DNA of 64,000 nt from Pseudomonadota bacterium (GTDB taxonomy: Bacteria; Pseudomonadota; Gammaproteobacteria; Burkholderiales; Gallionellaceae), in the NCBI GenBank assembly GCA_021848465.1, contig JAJZUP010000003.1:186001-250000 (forward strand). Reading direction: 5' to 3'. Positions within the stretch are counted from its first letter, which is position 1. The number at the start of each line of letters is the position of its first letter. The notes beneath the pieces are model-generated. The model made no database searches and had not been told where the DNA came from. It worked only from the letters and a program-made list of their open reading frames with translations. This document shows positions 1 through 12,493 of the stretch, piece by piece. The position numbers and the translations under genes were made by a program.

Positions 1-1
1 G

Positions 2-1324
<1,323 letters not shown>

Positions 1325-1346
1325 ACTGGAGCAACCGTTCCAGGAC

Positions 1347-1378
1347 AAAAGCCCGGTGCCGCAACACCGGGCTTTTTT
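1347..1378 (+). terminator. Rho-independent terminator after icd
   Basis: Inverted repeat with arms GCCCGGTG and CACCGGGC (loop CCGCAA), flanked by an A run on the left and six T on the right. It sits 22 bases after the icd stop codon. The A run on the other side means it could also work on the minus strand. Confidence 0.85.
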
Positions 1379-1465
1379 CATGCATCATGCCCGCCCAAAT
1401 ACCGATCTATATATCGGCAAGAGCGTTATATACCCATGCCTATATATTTCCGAACGCCAGAATGC

Positions 1466-1497
1466 GAAAGGCCTGATGCTTTCGCACCAGGCCTTTC
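1466..1497 (-). terminator. Hairpin downstream of the cold-shock gene
   Basis: Perfect 10-bp arms GAAAGGCCTG / CAGGCCTTTC around a 12-base loop, 22 bases past the csp stop codon on the minus strand. No T run follows in that direction, so it may be a weak terminator or an mRNA-end stabilising hairpin. Confidence 0.45.
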
Positions 1498-1519
1498 TAT
1501 ACAACAAAAAAACCGCTAA

Positions 1520-1723
1520 TTAGGCGGCTTGAATGTTGGAAGCTTGCTTACCCTTAGGGCCTTGCACAACTTCGAAGGAAACCTTCTGGCCTTCCTTCAG
1601 GGTCTTGAAACCGCTCATGTTGATCGCGGAGAAATGCGCGAACAAATCTTCGCTGCCATCATCAGGGGTAATGAAACCGAAACCCTTAGCGTCGTTGAAC
1701 CACTTTACTGTACCGTTTGCCAT
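1520..1723 (-). CDS. cspA: Cold-shock protein, CspA family
   Basis: A 67-residue single cold-shock domain (OB fold) that binds single-stranded RNA/DNA as an RNA chaperone. RNP1 is visible as KGFGFITP (residues 13-20) and RNP2 as DLFAHFSAI (about 26-34). The length matches the family exactly. The start ATG is preceded by AAGGAAG. It is monocistronic, with about 115 bases of leader between a predicted promoter and the start, as usual for cold-inducible csp genes. Which csp paralogue this is cannot be told from sequence alone, so the symbol is at family level. Confidence 0.95.
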   Translation of the reverse strand: MANGTVKWFNDAKGFGFITPDDGSEDLFAHFSAINMSGFKTLKEGQKVSFEVVQGPKGKQASNIQAA

Positions 1724-1846
1724 GCTTTACTTCCTTACAAAAAACAGCGGATGGAATACCGCCAAACTGTTTGAATTCCAAGACCGCGTGGGACCGCACA
1801 TGGCAAAACCAGCACTGCAGATACTCTAATTCAAACACCCACGCGC

Positions 1847-1875
1847 TTTTTACTGTGTAAATTCCACGACGTCAA
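1847..1875 (-). promoter_or_regulatory. Predicted sigma-70 promoter of the cold-shock gene
   Basis: On the minus strand, -35 TTGACG (1875-1870), a 17-base spacer and -10 TAAAAA (1852-1847). The implied transcript has a leader of about 115 bases (1724 to about 1840), typical of CspA-family mRNAs whose leader structure controls cold-specific translation. Seen by eye only. Confidence 0.55.
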
Positions 1876-1953
1876 GCACTTAATACAAGTTTTTTTAATA
1901 CGCTTGAAAAAACCACGCTAATCGTCAAATATGGAGGTGGATAAAATGCAACA

Positions 1954-2271
1954 ATGGCTTCGATGGCAACTCAATACGAAAACGCATCTGTTACCGAGCT
2001 GGAACGTAATCAAACCAAGCCACCCAGGCAATACAAGGTGCTGCTGCTGAATGATGATTTCACGACCATGGATTTCGTAATTGAAGTGTTGAAAAAGTTT
2101 TTTGCAAAAACGCAGGAACAAGCAACGCAGATCATGCTCAAAATACATAATGAAGGCTCTGCGGTGTGCGGTGTATACAGCAAGGACATCGCCGAAACGA
2201 AAGTCATGCAGGTAATGGAATTTGCGGCGCAGCATGGGCACCCACTGCGCTGCCATATGGAGGAGAACTAA
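1954..2271 (+). CDS. clpS: ATP-dependent Clp protease adaptor ClpS
   Basis: Delivers N-degron substrates to ClpAP. The 105-residue product carries the ClpS core from about residue 27: [20 protein letters not shown], then the conserved MLKIHNEG and [12 protein letters not shown]. Start choice: the SD GGAGG (1933-1937) lies 16 bases from the in-frame ATG at 1954; another ATG at 1946 is nearer to the SD but in the wrong frame. ATG at 1963 is also possible, since ClpS N-termini are variable. The gene directly abuts clpA, its partner. Confidence 0.95.
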   Translation: MASMATQYENASVTELERNQTKPPRQYKVLLLNDDFTTMDFVIEVLKKFFAKTQEQATQIMLKIHNEGSAVCGVYSKDIAETKVMQVMEFAAQHGHPLRCHMEEN

Positions 2272-4530
2272 ATGATCGCCCAGGAACTCGAAGTCAGCCT
2301 TCATCTCGCTTTTGTCGAAGCCCGCCAGAAGCGTCACGAATTCATTACCGTCGAGCATTTGTTGCTGGCAATGCTGGACAACCCGTCGGCTGCGCACGTT
2401 TTGCGTGCATGCGGTGCAGATATTGAAGAGCTACGTGGCGTCCTGAATCAGCACATCGACACCCACACCCCAAAACTGCCGGGCACCGGCGAAGTCGACA
2501 CCCAGCCGACCGTGGGCTTCCAGCGTGTTATCCAGCGCGCGATCCTGCATGTGCAGTCCACTAACAAGAAAGAAGTCACCGGCGCCAACATCCTGGTCGC
2601 CCTGTTTGGTGAGAAAGAGTCTCACGCCGTTTATTTCCTGAACCAGCGCGGCATCGCCCGCCTGGACGTAGTCAACTACATCGCGCACGGCATCAACAAG
2701 GCCCCGGAACAACCCGCCCCGCAGAAAGCAACCAGCGAAGGCGAGGCCGAGCAAGAGAATGCCCAGGACGGCGCACTGAAAAACTATACAGTGGATCTGA
2801 ATGCACAGGCGCAAGCCGGCAAGATCGATCCGCTGATCGGGCGCGACCTGGAACTGGAGCGCGTCATCCAGACCCTGTGCCGTCGCCGTAAAAACAATCC
2901 GCTGCTGGTCGGCGAGGCTGGCGTGGGCAAGACCGCCATCGCGGAAGGCCTGGCCCGTCGCATCGTTGAAGGCGAAGTGCCGGAAATCCTCAAGGACGCG
3001 CACGTATATTCGCTCGACATGGGCTCGCTGCTGGCCGGCACCAAATACCGCGGCGACTTCGAACAGCGCCTGAAGGCTGTGCTGAAGGAACTGAAAGCGG
3101 CCCCCAATGCCGTGCTGTTCATCGACGAAATCCACACCCTGATCGGCGCCGGCTCGGCGTCGGGCGGCACCATGGATGCTTCCAACCTGCTGAAGCCCGC
3201 CTTATCCAGCGGTCAATTGAAATGCATCGGTGCGACCACCTACCAGGAATACCGCGGCATCTTCGAAAAGGATTCGGCGCTCTCCCGCCGCTTCCAGAAG
3301 ATCGACGTTTCCGAGCCCTCGGTTGAGCAGACCATCGAAATCCTGAAGGGACTGAAAACCAAGTTCGAGGAACACCATAGCATCAAGTTCAGCGCCGCCG
3401 CCATCACCAGCGCCGCCGAACTCTCGGCGCGTTTCATCAACGACCGCCATCTGCCCGACAAGGCGATTGACGTGCTGGATGAAGCCGGCGCCGCACAACG
3501 CATCCTGCCCAAGTCCAAGCAGAAAAAAACCATCGGCAAGCATGAAATCGAAGAGATCATTTCCAAGATCGCGCGCATCCCGGCACGCACGGTCTCACAT
3601 GACGACCGCAATGCGCTGAAAAACCTGGATCGCGACCTCAAGGCCACCGTGTTCGGCCAAGACAAAGCCATCGATGTGCTGGCGCGCGCCATCAAGATGT
3701 CGCGCAGCGGCCTCGGCAATCCGCAAAAGCCTATCGGCAGCTTCCTGTTCTCCGGACCCACCGGGGTCGGCAAGACCGAAGTCGCACGCCAGCTTGCCTA
3801 CAGCATGGGCATGCCCATCCACCGTTTCGACATGTCAGAATACATGGAGCGTCACGCCGTCAGCCGCCTGATCGGTGCGCCACCCGGTTATGTCGGCTTC
3901 GAACAAGGCGGCCTGCTCACCGAAGCCATCACCAAGCAGCCGCATTGCGTGCTGCTGCTGGACGAGATCGAGAAGGCCCATCCGGACATCTTCAACATCC
4001 TGTTGCAGGTGATGGATCACGGCACGCTCACCGACAACAACGGACGCAAGGCCGACTTCCGCAACGTAGTCATCATCATGACCACCAATGCAGGCGCAGA
4101 AGCGCTGAACAAGGTGCAGATCGGCTTTACCAAAACCGCCGCTTCCGGTGACGAAATGGCCGACATCAAGCGCCTGTTCACGCCCGAATTCCGCAACCGC
4201 CTGGATGCGATCGTTTCCTTCGCCCCGCTCTCCAAGGAGGTCATCCTGCGCGTCGTGGACAAATTCCTCATGCAACTGGAAGAGCAACTGCACGAGAAAA
4301 AGGTGGAAGCCGAGTTCACTCCCGCCCTCAAGGATTACCTCGCCGAAAATGGCTTTGACCCGCAAATGGGCGCACGCCCGATGGCACGCCTGATCCAGGA
4401 CACCATCCGTTCCGCGCTCGCCGACGAACTGTTGTTCGGCAAGCTGGCGAACGGCGGCAAGGTGACCGTGGATGTGAAGGATGGCAAGGTCGAGCTGGAG
4501 TTCGACGAAGAAGAAGTTGCCACTGCCTGA
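2272..4530 (+). CDS. clpA: ATP-dependent Clp protease ATP-binding subunit ClpA
   Basis: Hexameric AAA+ unfoldase that feeds proteins into ClpP. The 752 residues match the family length. An N-terminal double Clp repeat (about 1-145) binds ClpS. AAA-1 has Walker A GEAGVGKT (214-221) and Walker [14 protein letters not shown]-2 has Walker A GPTGVGKT (495-502), [11 protein letters not shown] and the pore segment GAPPGYVG. An IGF tripeptide near residue 620 is in the place of the ClpP-docking loop. The ATG immediately follows the clpS TAA, with AGGAG inside the clpS end, so translation is coupled. The 3' end overlaps gluQ. Confidence 0.97.
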   Translation: MIAQELEVSLHLAFVEARQKRHEFITVEHLLLAMLDNPSAAHVLRACGADIEELRGVLNQHIDTHTPKLPGTGEVDTQPTVGFQRVIQRAILHVQSTNKKEVTGANILVALFGEKESHAVYFLNQRGIARLDVVNYIAHGINKAPEQPAPQKATSEGEAEQENAQDGALKNYTVDLNAQAQAGKIDPLIGRDLELERVIQTLCRRRKNNPLLVGEAGVGKTAIAEGLARRIVEGEVPEILKDAHVYSLDMGSLLAGTKYRGDFEQRLKAVLKELKAAPNAVLFIDEIHTLIGAGSASGGTMDASNLLKPALSSGQLKCIGATTYQEYRGIFEKDSALSRRFQKIDVSEPSVEQTIEILKGLKTKFEEHHSIKFSAAAITSAAELSARFINDRHLPDKAIDVLDEAGAAQRILPKSKQKKTIGKHEIEEIISKIARIPARTVSHDDRNALKNLDRDLKATVFGQDKAIDVLARAIKMSRSGLGNPQKPIGSFLFSGPTGVGKTEVARQLAYSMGMPIHRFDMSEYMERHAVSRLIGAPPGYVGFEQGGLLTEAITKQPHCVLLLDEIEKAHPDIFNILLQVMDHGTLTDNNGRKADFRNVVIIMTTNAGAEALNKVQIGFTKTAASGDEMADIKRLFTPEFRNRLDAIVSFAPLSKEVILRVVDKFLMQLEEQLHEKKVEAEFTPALKDYLAENGFDPQMGARPMARLIQDTIRSALADELLFGKLANGGKVTVDVKDGKVELEFDEEEVATA

Positions 4531-5464
4531 TCCTGGCTATCGGGGAAGGTTCGCCCCTTCCCCCACCGGCCCGCTCCACTTCGGCTCTCTCGTCGCCGCC
4601 GTCGGGAGTTACCTCGACGCAAAACATCACAACGGCACTTGGCTGATACGCATCGAAGACCTCGACACGCCACGCTGCGTGCCGGGCGCTGCCGACCATA
4701 TCCTGCGCACGCTGGAAGCCTTTGGGCTGGTCAGCGACGAACCGGTGCTCTACCAATGCCTGCGCGCTGAAGCTTATGAGGAAGCACTGCAACGGCTTAA
4801 GAACAGCGGTATCGCCTATCCGTGCTGCTGCACGCGCAAGGAAATCGCCGATTCGGCATTGCACGGCATCGAAGGCTTGGTGTATCCCGGTACGTGTCGT
4901 GATGGCATTCCGGCTGGACGCGAAGGACGGGCTTGGCGAGTACGCACCGACCTACCCACGAAAAATAGCCTCGTCGAATTTGATGACGCACTGCAAGGCC
5001 GCATCACCCAGCAACTGGAAACCGAAATTGGCGACTTTGTAGTGAAGCGCGCCGACGGTTTATTCGCTTATCAGCTTGCGGTGGTAGTCGATGATGCGGC
5101 ACAAGGCATCACGCATGTCGTACGCGGGGCAGACCTGCTGGCTTCGACCGCACGCCAAATTTATCTGCAGAAACTGCTCGGCCTGCCCACCCCGCACTAT
5201 ATGCACCTGCCGGTTGCCGTGAATGCGGCTGGAGAAAAGCTCAGCAAACAAATCCTGGCAAGCGCGGTGGACAGCCGCCGCCCGGTTGCCGCGCTGTTGC
5301 AGGCGCTGCGCTTCCTGCGACAACAGCCCCCTGCCGCACTGGCGCAGGAAAGCCTGGATAACGTCTGGGAGTGGGCCATCCGGCACTGGCAGCCGGAGCG
5401 TTTATGCGGAGTGCTTGCGCTCCCGGCGGTGGCGGAGGAATTCGCGGATCGCCGGGATAAATGA
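4517..5464 (+). CDS. gluQ: Glutamyl-Q tRNA(Asp) synthetase
   Basis: Transfers glutamate onto queuosine at position 34 of tRNA(Asp); a truncated GluRS paralogue lacking the anticodon-binding domain. Seen: GRFAPSPTGPLHFGS (HIGH-like signature), RIEDLDTPR, Zn-site cysteines in AYPCCCTRKE and GTCRDG, and EKLSKQ (KMSKS-like). About 315 residues, close to the usual 300. Start: homologues begin just before the YRGRFAPSPTG segment, so TTG 4517 or CTG 4523, both inside the end of clpA; an ATG at 4481 would add a non-homologous extension. The 3' end overlaps the convergent dedA gene. It fits functionally with queA and tgt nearby. Confidence 0.9.
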   Translation: MPLPDPGYRGRFAPSPTGPLHFGSLVAAVGSYLDAKHHNGTWLIRIEDLDTPRCVPGAADHILRTLEAFGLVSDEPVLYQCLRAEAYEEALQRLKNSGIAYPCCCTRKEIADSALHGIEGLVYPGTCRDGIPAGREGRAWRVRTDLPTKNSLVEFDDALQGRITQQLETEIGDFVVKRADGLFAYQLAVVVDDAAQGITHVVRGADLLASTARQIYLQKLLGLPTPHYMHLPVAVNAAGEKLSKQILASAVDSRRPVAALLQALRFLRQQPPAALAQESLDNVWEWAIRHWQPERLCGVLALPAVAEEFADRRDK

Positions 5465-6037
5465 GATCACGATGATGGCAACGATCATCAAGGTCAGGTT
5501 GTTCTTGATGATCGGGATATTGCCGAAGAAAAATCCGGCCAGCGTCAGCCCGCCAATCCAGGCCATGCTACCGAGGGCACTGAACATCAGGAACTGGCGA
5601 TAGCGCATCGAACCGATGCCGGCGACAAACGGGGCAAAGGTGCGGATGATGGGCAGGAAACGCGCAAAGATGATGGTCTTGCCGCCATGCCTGGCATAAA
5701 AGGCCTGGGTCTTTTCCACGTGCTGCAGCTTGAAGAAGCGCGAATCGTGCTTGAACAGCCGGATGCCGAAACGCCGCCCGATCCAGTAGTTGGTGTTGTC
5801 GCCGCCAAACGCGGCCAGCACCAGCAGCGGAATCAGTATATGCAGCTCCAGCAAATCCATGCCGCACATTGCCCCGGTGACGAACAGCAGCGAATCGCCG
5901 GGCAGGAACGGCGCCACCACCAGGCCCGTTTCGCAAAAGATAATCACGAACAGGATGGCATACACCAGCGTGCCGTACTCGCGCACCAGCGCCAGCAAAT
6001 GGGCGTCCAGGTGCACGACGAAATCCAGCAGAATCAT
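5402..6037 (-). CDS. DedA-family membrane protein
   Basis: Integral inner-membrane protein of 211 residues in the DedA/VTT family, implicated in membrane homeostasis and lipid flipping. Family marks are the ETGLVVAPFLPGDSLLF re-entrant segment, the GRRFG loop and ARFLPIIRTFAPFVAGIG, with about five hydrophobic helices and a basic C-terminus. ATG 6037 is chosen; a TTG at 6046 overlaps the secF stop. It lies 5 bases after secF and looks like the last gene of the tgt-yajC-secDF unit. Its last 63 bases are antisense to the 3' end of gluQ. The transported substrate is unknown. Confidence 0.9.
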   Translation of the reverse strand: MILLDFVVHLDAHLLALVREYGTLVYAILFVIIFCETGLVVAPFLPGDSLLFVTGAMCGMDLLELHILIPLLVLAAFGGDNTNYWIGRRFGIRLFKHDSRFFKLQHVEKTQAFYARHGGKTIIFARFLPIIRTFAPFVAGIGSMRYRQFLMFSALGSMAWIGGLTLAGFFFGNIPIIKNNLTLMIVAIIVISFIPAIREFLRHRRERKHSA

Positions 6038-6042
6038 GCTAA

Positions 6043-6975
6043 TCAAGGCAGCACTTCTTCCGCTTCGGTTTTTTCGGGCTTGATGAAATCTTCGCGCGAC
6101 ACGCCGAACATCATCAACAGCGGGCTCGCCACCAGCACCGACGAGTAGATGCTGAACAGGATGCCGATGGTCAACGCCAGCGCGAAGTAATGCAGCGTCT
6201 CGCCGCCGAGAAACAGCATCGAAGTCACCATCATCTGGGTACAGGCGTGGGTGATGATGGTGCGCGACATCGTGCGGGTGATTGCGTTGTCGATAATCTC
6301 GTTCACCTCGGTCTTGCGCATCTTGCGGAAGTTTTCGCGGATACGGTCAAACACCACCACCGACTCGTTCACCGAATAGCCCAGCACGGCCAGCACCGCC
6401 GCCAGCACCGACAGCGAGAACTCCCACTGGAAGAACGCGAAGAAACCCAGGATGATCACCACGTCGTGCAGGTTGGCGAGGATCGCGGCCAGGCCGAACT
6501 TCCATTCGAAGCGCAGCCACAGATAGCCGACGATGCCCAAGCTGACCAGCAGCAGCGCCATCGCGCCGTTGTCCACCAAGTCCTTGCCCACTTGCGGGCC
6601 GACGAACTCGACGCGTCGCTTCTCGGCGGAAGCGTCCTGCTGTTGCAGCGCCTTCATCACCTGCTCGGGCAAATCCGCCCCCAGTTTGTTCTGTTTCAGC
6701 GGCACCTGGATCAGCACATCCTTGCTGGTGCCGAAATTCTGCACCAGCGCATCGTGCAGCCCGATGCTGCCGAGTTGATCGCGCACCTTGTTCAGGTCGG
6801 CAGGCTGGGCGTAGTGCACTTCAATCACCGTGCCGCCGGTGAAATCCACTCCGAAGTTCAGCCCCTTGGTCGCCAGGAAAAATACCGCCAGGATGAAGGT
6901 CACCAGCGAAACGCTGGTCGTGAATTTCCCGTAGCTCATGAACGGGATGTCTTTTTTGATCTTGAAAAATTCCAT
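6043..6975 (-). CDS. secF: Protein translocase subunit SecF
   Basis: Partner of SecD in the accessory SecDF-YajC complex that uses the proton motive force to complete export through SecYEG. The 310 residues match the usual length. TM1 lies near residues 15-35, followed by a short periplasmic domain (GVDFTGGTVIEV) and five further helices from about residue 135, including the conserved GYSVNESVVVFDRIRENFR segment and the TRTIITHACTQMMV stretch. It starts 12 bases after secD ends. Confidence 0.97.
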   Translation of the reverse strand: MEFFKIKKDIPFMSYGKFTTSVSLVTFILAVFFLATKGLNFGVDFTGGTVIEVHYAQPADLNKVRDQLGSIGLHDALVQNFGTSKDVLIQVPLKQNKLGADLPEQVMKALQQQDASAEKRRVEFVGPQVGKDLVDNGAMALLLVSLGIVGYLWLRFEWKFGLAAILANLHDVVIILGFFAFFQWEFSLSVLAAVLAVLGYSVNESVVVFDRIRENFRKMRKTEVNEIIDNAITRTMSRTIITHACTQMMVTSMLFLGGETLHYFALALTIGILFSIYSSVLVASPLLMMFGVSREDFIKPEKTEAEEVLP

Positions 6976-6987
6976 TACCGTTTCCCC

Positions 6988-8799
6988 TTAGCCTATCGCG
7001 ACCTTGCTCAGGCGCGCCTTGCGGCCGTAGATCAGGTTCACCAGTGCACGCGACACCAGCACCGCGCTGAAAATCGAAGTCAGGATGCCGAGGCACAGCA
7101 CCACCGCGAATCCGCGCACCGGGCCGGAGCCGAACATGAACAGCGCGATACCGGCGATCAGGTTGGTGATGTTGGAGTCCAGGATCGTGGCAAACGCATT
7201 TTCATAACCGGCATGGATCGCCGCCTGCGGCGGCACACCGTTGCGCAACTCTTCGCGGATACGCTCGTTGATCAGCACGTTCGCGTCGATCGCCATACCC
7301 AGCGTCAGCGCGATACCGGCCATACCGGGCAGCGTTAGCGTGGCCTGCAGCATCGACAGCAGCGCCACCAGCAGCAACAGGTTCACCCCCAGCGCCAGCA
7401 CCGACACCGTACCGAACATCAGGTAATAGATGACCATGAAGATCGCAATCGCGATAAAGCCGATCTTGGTGGAATCGAAGCCGCGCTTGATGTTGTCTGC
7501 ACCGAGACTGGGGCCGACCGTACGCTCCTCGACAATCTCCATCGGCGCGGCCAGCGCACCGGCGCGCAACAGCAGCGCGGTATCCTTGGCTTCTTCGGTG
7601 CTCATCTTGCCGCTGATCTGCACGCGCCCGCCGCCGATTTCCTCGCGGATCACCGGCGCCGTAATAACCTCGCCCTTGCCCTTTTCAAACAGGATGATGG
7701 CCATGCGCTTGCCGACGTTTTCGCGCGTTGCTTCCTTGAATTTGCGTGCGCCCACGGCATCCAGATTGATATGCACGGCCGGCTCATTGGTATGGCTGTC
7801 AAAGCCGGGCTGCGCATCGCTGATGCGCTCGCCGGTCAGAATCACGGTTTTCTTCACCGCCAGCACCTCGCCGTCACGGTCACGGAACAGCTCGGTGCCG
7901 AACGGCGCTGCCGATGCGGAGGTCAGTTGATGCTGGTCATCCACCATGCGCACTTCCAGCGTGGCGGTACGCCCTAAAATGTCCTTGGCTCGCGCGGTAT
8001 CCTGCACGCCCGGCAACTGTACCACGATGCGGTCCTGTCCCTGTTGCTGGATCACCGGCTCGGCGACACCCAGTTCATTCACACGGTTGCGCAAGGTCAC
8101 CAGGTTTTGCTGCACTGCGCTTTCCTGAATGCGGGTTGCCTCGGTCGGCTTGAGGCGCGCATCCAGCAGGAAGTCGCCGGCATCTTCGCGTGAAGCGAAA
8201 TCCAGCCCGGCAAAGCGCTGGCGCAATTCGGCCTCGCCTTTGCTGCGCGCTGCCGCATCGCGGAATTTCACCGTAATCGTTGCGGCATCGCGACCCACCC
8301 CGGCATACGGAATATTCGCCTCGCGCAACGTGCTGCGGAAATCGCTGGCAGCGGCCTCAAGCGACTTGTCGAGCGCGCTCTTCATGTCGATCTGCAACAG
8401 GAAGTGCACACCGCCGCGCAAGTCGAGACCAAGGTACATCGGCAAAGCATTCAGGTCGGTCAGCCACTGCGGCGAGCGCGACAGCAAGTTCAGCGCCACC
8501 ACGTAATCCTCGCCCAGTTGCGCCACCAGCACATCCTTGGCCTTCAACTGTGAATCGGTATCGGCAAACCGCGCACGCACGCTGGTTGCATCCAGCGACA
8601 AGGCTTCCGGGTTCAGGTGCTCTGCCTGCAATACCGTATCCACCTGTTTCAGCAAGGCAGCATCCGCCTTCAGGTTGGCGCGTAACGGCAGCACCTGCAC
8701 TGCAGGCGCCTCGCCATAGAAATTCGGCAGGGTGTAAACCAGGCCGGTCACGATCACAACAGCGATCAACAGGTATTTCCACAGTGGGTAACGGTTCAT
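6988..8799 (-). CDS. secD: Protein translocase subunit SecD
   Basis: Large subunit of the SecDF complex, inner membrane with a big periplasmic region. 603 residues. TM1 at about 7-27, the family segment LDLRGGVHFLLQID near residue 130, the periplasmic P1 domain, then five C-terminal helices with the signature GMAIDANVLINERIREEL. It lies between yajC and secF in the standard order. Confidence 0.97.
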   Translation of the reverse strand: MNRYPLWKYLLIAVVIVTGLVYTLPNFYGEAPAVQVLPLRANLKADAALLKQVDTVLQAEHLNPEALSLDATSVRARFADTDSQLKAKDVLVAQLGEDYVVALNLLSRSPQWLTDLNALPMYLGLDLRGGVHFLLQIDMKSALDKSLEAAASDFRSTLREANIPYAGVGRDAATITVKFRDAAARSKGEAELRQRFAGLDFASREDAGDFLLDARLKPTEATRIQESAVQQNLVTLRNRVNELGVAEPVIQQQGQDRIVVQLPGVQDTARAKDILGRTATLEVRMVDDQHQLTSASAAPFGTELFRDRDGEVLAVKKTVILTGERISDAQPGFDSHTNEPAVHINLDAVGARKFKEATRENVGKRMAIILFEKGKGEVITAPVIREEIGGGRVQISGKMSTEEAKDTALLLRAGALAAPMEIVEERTVGPSLGADNIKRGFDSTKIGFIAIAIFMVIYYLMFGTVSVLALGVNLLLLVALLSMLQATLTLPGMAGIALTLGMAIDANVLINERIREELRNGVPPQAAIHAGYENAFATILDSNITNLIAGIALFMFGSGPVRGFAVVLCLGILTSIFSAVLVSRALVNLIYGRKARLSKVAIG

Positions 8800-8826
8800 T
8801 GCAGCGCCCCGGTTAACTTGAATGAC

Positions 8827-9168
8827 TTAGATGGACTTGAGGGTACCCTTGGGCAGGATGGTCTGGACTGCGCTCTTCTGCACATTCAGCGTCATGCCTT
8901 CGGCCACTTCCAGTGCAATATAGGTATCGCCCACCTTGGTGACACGTCCCAGCACGCCGCCGGAAGTTGCCACTTCGTCGCCTTTTTGCAGTGCTTCCAA
9001 CATGTTCTTCACTTCCTTCGCACGCTTCTGCTGCGGACGCAGGATCAGGAAGTAGAACACCACGATCAAGGCAAACAGCGGCAGGAAATCCAGGATGCCG
9101 CCGCCTTGCGGGGCAGCCGCGCCTTCGGCGTAAGCGTTGCTGATAAACAGGTTGCTGACAGAAATCAT
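8827..9168 (-). CDS. yajC: Preprotein translocase subunit YajC
   Basis: A 113-residue single-span protein associated with SecDF. One TM helix (about 25-43, LPLFALIVVFYFLIL) is followed by RPQQKRAKE and a small soluble domain with VATSGGVLGRV. It is the first gene of yajC-secD-secF, 27 bases ahead of secD, and downstream of tgt as in many proteobacteria. Confidence 0.96.
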   Translation of the reverse strand: MISVSNLFISNAYAEGAAAPQGGGILDFLPLFALIVVFYFLILRPQQKRAKEVKNMLEALQKGDEVATSGGVLGRVTKVGDTYIALEVAEGMTLNVQKSAVQTILPKGTLKSI

Positions 9169-9233
9169 CCTAATTCACTCCAGAAAAAATAAACATAAAG
9201 GCACATTCTACCACGGATGACATGACCGTTTTG

Positions 9234-10987
<1,754 letters not shown>

Positions 10988-11139
10988 AGGCTGTCCAAAT
11001 GGTTGTTGTTTGCAATGAGCTTAATCGGGCTTGTAACGGGCATTCAATCCTTGCCGTCGGCAAGCCCCAGACAAACCTCCGCTCTGATGCGCCAACCAGT
11101 CACTCTCAATCCCCCTGCTCCGATAAGTCGTAACTTTTT

Positions 11140-12216
11140 TCAGGCTCGACCATTATCATCGTCAGGTTTGTGTTCAACCTCAAGCTGCTTGATCGCCCGA
11201 TCGAAATCGCTCTCGAACAGCCGATCCTGAACGATGCGGTATCTTTCGAACTCGCTTTCGGCATGCGCCTTGGCCATTTCTGCGGAAACCTTGCCGGCAT
11301 CCTGCAAAATTTCCCGGTCTGTGGCTTCGATAAATTTATTCAGCCGTGCTTCCCAATCCTGCATCGTCATCGGGATCTGCCGTAACGCCATGTCCTCGGC
11401 CACATCCAGATAAGCCGAAACCAATCGCTGCAACTGCGCCATTTCGGGTTCGGTCAGATAATTCTTGGCGACGATCACATCGAATTTTTGAATTTTCCCT
11501 CTGGGCGCATCCTTCCATGAGGACAACCCCATGTTGTCTTTCCCGGCATCGGCGCGCTGATAGATAACCTCTGCTGCCGTCTGTCCGTGGATAGCCCAAT
11601 GCAGCTTGTTCTGTACGGTAGTAAAAAAACGTTTGGTGGCCTGCGCCGTGACATCGTAGTCAATTGACGTAGCGTAAATGTCGGTAATCTTTTGGTAGAA
11701 CTTGCGCTCCGAGAGGCGGATTTCCCGAATGCGTTGCAACTGCTCTTCAAAATACCGCTTGGTGAGCACCGAGCCATCATTCTTCAGGCGCTCATCATCC
11801 ATCGCATAGCCCTTGATGGTGAACTCCTCAATGATGTTGTTCGCCCACTTGCGGAACTGCACGGCGCGTTCTGAGTTGACCTTGTAGCCGACGGAAATGA
11901 TCGCGGCAAGATTATAGTGCTTGGTGTTATAGCTTTTGCCGTCAGCGGCAGTTATTCGAAAATTTCGAATAACTGCCGCTTCTTCCAGCTCGCTGTCTGA
12001 AAAAACCTTTTTCAGGTGATAGTTGATGGTGTGGGTTTCCACGTCATAGAGCTGCCCCATCATCTTCTGGGTAAGCCAAACATTCTCATCGGCATACACT
12101 GCCTCAACTCCACTTTGTCCGCTGGCCGCGATAAAGGTCAGATATTCGGCAGCCGATGAACGGACGATGGTTACTTCATTCTTCTTGGGAGGTTGTGATT
12201 GTTTATTTTTGCTCAT
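11140..12216 (-). CDS. rhuM: RhuM family protein
   Basis: A 358-residue member of the RhuM family (virulence_RhuM), first known from a Salmonella pathogenicity island and widespread on genomic islands; biochemical function unknown. Conserved stretches are NVWLTQKMMGQLYDVETHTINYHL (a DNA-binding-like N-terminal part, about residues 44-68), AVIRNFRITAADGKSYNTKH and YNLAAIISVGYKVNSERAVQFRKWA. The C-terminus is charged and helical. Base composition looks AT-richer than the flanking sec and que genes. A partial second N-terminus lies just upstream, and the gene sits between an intact and a decayed acpH start. Island cargo, possibly a regulator; no partner gene is obvious. Confidence 0.85.
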   Translation of the reverse strand: MSKNKQSQPPKKNEVTIVRSSAAEYLTFIAASGQSGVEAVYADENVWLTQKMMGQLYDVETHTINYHLKKVFSDSELEEAAVIRNFRITAADGKSYNTKHYNLAAIISVGYKVNSERAVQFRKWANNIIEEFTIKGYAMDDERLKNDGSVLTKRYFEEQLQRIREIRLSERKFYQKITDIYATSIDYDVTAQATKRFFTTVQNKLHWAIHGQTAAEVIYQRADAGKDNMGLSSWKDAPRGKIQKFDVIVAKNYLTEPEMAQLQRLVSAYLDVAEDMALRQIPMTMQDWEARLNKFIEATDREILQDAGKVSAEMAKAHAESEFERYRIVQDRLFESDFDRAIKQLEVEHKPDDDNGRA

Positions 12217-12346
12217 TCAAGCCCCCATTTAACGGCAAATGAACATGGCTTTCGTTCTCATATCGCGCCTCGATGCTCTGCTCCACAGCCTGAGCGGTGA
12301 AAATCAGGAACTCGGCAGCGCAGTTTCGAATGATTTTTTTGTTGCC
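12203..12346 (-). pseudogene. Decayed 5' fragment of a second RhuM-like gene
   Basis: This frame (open from 12412) reads NKKIIRNCAAEFLIFTAQ and then SIEARYENES, which aligns with the rhuM N-terminus next door (VTIVRSSAAEYLTFIAAS ... GVEAVYADEN). After that it departs from the family where WLTQK should follow and stops within the first codons of rhuM. It looks like the remains of a related but not identical rhuM copy. Confidence 0.6.
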
Positions 12347-12408
12347 GTCAGTCAAGTCTCCATCCCCATGAAAATGCAACGTCAAGCTGCTCAACCAGAC
12401 CATGCCCC

Positions 12409-12491
12409 TCAACGCAAAATGCCCTTGCTCCAGCCGCCAACAATCAACGCTGGCTCGTCACCGGCGAACAGAACGTGGGGGAGAGGTTCAA
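12409..12491 (-). pseudogene. Decayed 5' fragment of acpH
   Basis: Translated on the minus strand it reads HVLFAGDEPALIVGG, then WSKGILR and a stop. Eleven residues (AGDEPALIVGG) are identical to the start of the intact acpH at 10987. Relative to acpH there is one single-base deletion near the start and loss of four codons before the tryptophan. By eye, nucleotide identity over about 58 bases is roughly three quarters. Same orientation as acpH, so the two starts form an imperfect direct repeat around rhuM. Confidence 0.7.
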
Positions 12492-12493
12492 AC

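Noticed and set aside
1903-1932. CTTGAAA resembling a heat-shock sigma-32 -35 element upstream of clpS
   Set aside because: The matching -10 is poor and would put the transcript start inside the SD of clpS.
1946-2050. ATG eight bases after the SD ahead of clpS, opening a short out-of-frame peptide
   Set aside because: It gives only about 35 codons without homology. It may reduce clpS initiation, but there is no further support.
11050-11064. CTTGCC-GTC-GGCAAG hairpin after rhuM
   Set aside because: No T run on either side, so it is not called a terminator.
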